This document shows positions 7,094 through 8,980 of a stretch of 8,980 bases of DNA, piece after piece (position 1 is the stretch's first letter; each line of letters starts with the position of its first letter). Position numbers and translations under genes: made by a program. Source of the DNA: an uncultured bacterium (lineage in GTDB: Bacteria > Bacillota > Clostridia > Lachnospirales > Lachnospiraceae); the NCBI GenBank assembly GCA_947071365.1, contig CAMTFT010000044.1, positions 1-8,980 on the forward strand, given 5' to 3'. The notes beneath the pieces are model-generated. The model was not told the origin of the DNA and searched no databases. It saw only the letters and a program-made list of their open reading frames with translations.

Positions 7094-7951
7094 TTAATTT
7101 CTAAGCTTCGGATCCAGGGCATCCCTAAGACCGTCTCCCAAAAGGTTCAGTGAAAGAACGGTGATAACAATAGCAAGGCCTGGGAACATGGTCATGTATG
7201 CATATCCGCGGATATAATCACGGCCTGTAGAAAGCATATTTCCCCACTCCGGATTCGGAGGCTGAATTCCGAGACCGATAAAGCTCATACCTGCTGCCGT
7301 CAGAATCGCTCCGGCAATACCAAGCGTCACCTGCACAATTACAGGAGCCACACAGTTCGGAAGAATATGCTTGATAATTATCTTCGAGTTCTTCGTTCCT
7401 GAGGCTCTGGCCGCCTCAATGTATTCCTCCTCACGAATCGTAAGCACGGATGCCCTTACGATACGGGCATACGTAGGAACGGAGGAAATGCCGACAGCGA
7501 TCATCAGGTTCACCAGTCCTGTTCCCAGCGCAGCTACGATGGCAATCGCAAGAAGTGTCTGCGGAACTGCCAGCAGGACATCCATCAGACGCATGATGAC
7601 ATTGTCAACACGCTTTCCATAATATCCTGCAATCGCTCCCAGTGCTCCGCCTATGATCACGGCAATACCTACGGATACGAATCCTACCAGCAGAGACATC
7701 CTTGCACCGTACACAATACGGCTGAAAATATCCCGTCCAAATTCATCTGTTCCGAAAATATGCTGTGCATTCGGATGCTGGAACGCATTCGCCAGATCCT
7801 GCTTCGCATAATCATACGGCGCGATCACATCGGCAAAAATACCTGTTACCAGAAGAAGTATCAGTATGATCAATCCTAAAATAGCCATTTTGTTGCGGCT
7901 AAGCGCCTTTAGCACAGCCAAAAGCTGGCTTCTTGATTTTTTCTCTTCCAT
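7094..7951 (-). CDS. ABC transporter permease, DppC/OppC-like
   Basis: A 285-residue inner-membrane subunit of the importer. A short basic cytoplasmic N-terminus leads to a first membrane segment around 23-41 (MAILGLIILILLLVTGIFA). The DppC/OppC hallmark GTDEFGRDIFSRIVYGAR (67-84) follows, then hydrophobic segments near 86-110, 128-150, 203-224 and 255-272. The EAA coupling loop, EAARASGTKNSKIIIKHILP (179-198), lies before the fifth segment and should dock onto the ATPases. The C-terminus LGDGLRDALDPKLRN is typical of the family. The ATG has GGGAGGT 9 bases upstream and lies 21 bases after the stop of the DppB-like gene. Length and topology are normal, with no sign of damage. Confidence 0.95.
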   Translation of the reverse strand: MEEKKSRSQLLAVLKALSRNKMAILGLIILILLLVTGIFADVIAPYDYAKQDLANAFQHPNAQHIFGTDEFGRDIFSRIVYGARMSLLVGFVSVGIAVIIGGALGAIAGYYGKRVDNVIMRLMDVLLAVPQTLLAIAIVAALGTGLVNLMIAVGISSVPTYARIVRASVLTIREEEYIEAARASGTKNSKIIIKHILPNCVAPVIVQVTLGIAGAILTAAGMSFIGLGIQPPNPEWGNMLSTGRDYIRGYAYMTMFPGLAIVITVLSLNLLGDGLRDALDPKLRN

Positions 7952-7972
7952 AATAAATCTACCTCCCAGCCT

Positions 7973-8896
7973 TTACTCTTTTGCTACCTTCGGATCGACT
8001 ACTGCGTAAAGCAGGTCTACCGCAAGATTTACGAGTGAGAAACATGCCGCAACGAACAATACACTGCCCTGTACGATCGGGAAGTCTCTCTGTTTGATCG
8101 CTTCAATCATCAGTCGTCCGACACCCGGAATGGAAAATACCACCTCTGTCAGCATAGCGCCGCCCAGAAGCGTACCGAACTGCAGACCGACTACCGTAAT
8201 GACAGGAATAAGCGCATTACGGAATACGTGTTTCAGGATTACAACGCTTTCCTTCTGTCCCTTTGCCCTTGCAGTCTTTACAAAATCCTGCCGGATGACT
8301 TCCAGCATACTGGAACGTGTCATACGGGCTACAACTGCGGTACTCTGCATTCCCAGAGCAAAAGCAGGCATGATAAGCTGCTCAAAGCTTCCGAATCCGG
8401 AAGGTGGAAGCCACCCGAGCTTTACGGAAAACAGCAAAATCATCAGAATACCGATCCAGAAGATCGGTGCCGAAGTACCGATCAGGGCCAGCACCATGAC
8501 CGCATTATCCAGAAGAGAATTCTGCTTCACCGCGGAAATGATTCCCAGAAAGGTTCCCAGAACAATAGCGATTATGATAGCTGCCGTAGCAAGCTTCACT
8601 GTGTTCGGAAATACATTCAGGATCTCATCCAGCACAGGACGTCTTGTGGAATAGGACGTTCCCAAATCCTGATGAACAACGATATTCTTGATATACCGGC
8701 CGTACTGTACGAAGAAGGGGTCATCCAGACCCAGCTCATCTCTCAATTCGGCCTGAGCCTCCGGCGTCGCCGATTCTCCCAGCATCATACGAACCGGATC
8801 GCCCGGTGTCATATAAAGGAGCAGAAATACGAGAAACGATACGCCCAGGAGTACAAGAACCAGATACGCCATTCTTTTAATTGTGAACTTTAACAT
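7973..8896 (-). CDS. ABC transporter permease, DppB/OppB-like
   Basis: A 307-residue inner-membrane subunit that pairs with the DppC-like permease to form the translocation channel. It has a first membrane segment at about 10-28 and the family motif MTPGDPVRMMLG (29-40). An extracytoplasmic part contains LGLDDPFFVQYGRY (55-68) and DLGTSYSTRRPV (77-88). Further segments lie near 100-122, 132-157, 172-191, 228-252 and 276-298. The EAA-type loop is TARAKGQKESVVILKHVFRN (208-227), and the end DPKV is typical. The ATG at 8896 has TTGGAGG 8 bases upstream. It is the first gene of the operon seen here. Only 42 bases of genomic sequence remain upstream before the adapter, so the promoter and any earlier genes are outside the window. 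Confidence 0.95.
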   Translation of the reverse strand: MLKFTIKRMAYLVLVLLGVSFLVFLLLYMTPGDPVRMMLGESATPEAQAELRDELGLDDPFFVQYGRYIKNIVVHQDLGTSYSTRRPVLDEILNVFPNTVKLATAAIIIAIVLGTFLGIISAVKQNSLLDNAVMVLALIGTSAPIFWIGILMILLFSVKLGWLPPSGFGSFEQLIMPAFALGMQSTAVVARMTRSSMLEVIRQDFVKTARAKGQKESVVILKHVFRNALIPVITVVGLQFGTLLGGAMLTEVVFSIPGVGRLMIEAIKQRDFPIVQGSVLFVAACFSLVNLAVDLLYAVVDPKVAKE

Positions 8897-8938
8897 CGTT
8901 CATTCCTCCAATTTATACATTTGCATGCAGTATTATTC

Positions 8939-8980
8939 CTGTCTCTTATACACATCTCCGAGCCCACGAGACGGAGCTAC
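8939..8980 (-). other. Illumina Nextera i7-side adapter with index (synthetic, not genomic)
   Basis: Bases 8939-8957 are CTGTCTCTTATACACATCT, the reverse complement of the Tn5 mosaic end. Bases 8958-8972 are CCGAGCCCACGAGAC, the Nextera read-2 adapter. The final eight bases, GGAGCTAC, fit an i7 index; from memory this is N718. Genomic sequence therefore stops at 8938, inside the upstream region of the DppB-like gene. Confidence 0.98.

Noticed and set aside
8912..8917. TATAAA on the - strand upstream of the DppB-like gene as a -10 element
   Set aside because: A start 7 bases downstream would fall inside the ribosome binding site, and the -35 position would lie at or beyond the adapter junction, so it cannot be evaluated.
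8922..8929. Palindrome TGCATGCA as a possible operator half
   Set aside because: It is a single 8-base palindrome with no partner or flanking symmetry, which is expected by chance.

Overview
The window is an insert of about 8.9 kb of bacterial DNA (bases 40-8938) with complete Illumina Nextera/Tn5 library adapters at both ends. Bases 1-39 and 8939-8980 are synthetic and must not be read as biology. In particular, the apparent N-terminus 'MCIRDR' of the first reading frame is translated adapter. The genomic part looks like a low-to-mid-GC Firmicute of the Clostridia, most likely a Lachnospiraceae-type gut anaerobe. The signs are strong AAGGAG/GGAGG ribosome binding sites before nearly every gene, a Gram-positive-style lipoprotein signal (LLTGC then GGSSKK) on the binding protein, and intrinsic hairpin terminators. 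This is an inference and the genus cannot be fixed from what is visible.

Layout: a truncated small protein on the + strand ends at 283. A strong hairpin (299-335) separates it from everything else, which lies on the - strand and is transcribed from right to left. In order of transcription there are two permeases (8896-7973 and 7951-7094), two ATPases (7075-6080 and 6090-5119), and a family-5 solute-binding lipoprotein (5027-3480). Together these form a complete Dpp/Opp-type ABC importer. An intrinsic terminator follows (3453-3412). Then come two consecutive amidohydrolases of the TrzA/SsnA/AtzA-like superfamily branch (3371-1911 and 1888-386).

The importer presumably brings in a small nitrogenous solute (peptide, amino-acid derivative or heterocycle). 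The paired cytoplasmic amidohydrolases probably act on that solute or on products derived from it. The substrate is not identifiable from sequence. The most interesting point is that the two hydrolases differ at the active site. The downstream one (386-1888) keeps HxH, His, His and Asp but has HTDA where relatives have HxxE. The upstream one (1911-3371) has lost the HxH metal ligands (GFIDLNAL) and has HAAQ at the HxxE position, while keeping the later His and Asp. A terminator between transporter and enzymes suggests the two halves can be expressed at different levels.

I found no CRISPR array, tRNA/rRNA, phage or insertion sequence. Every gap between genes is under 300 bases.
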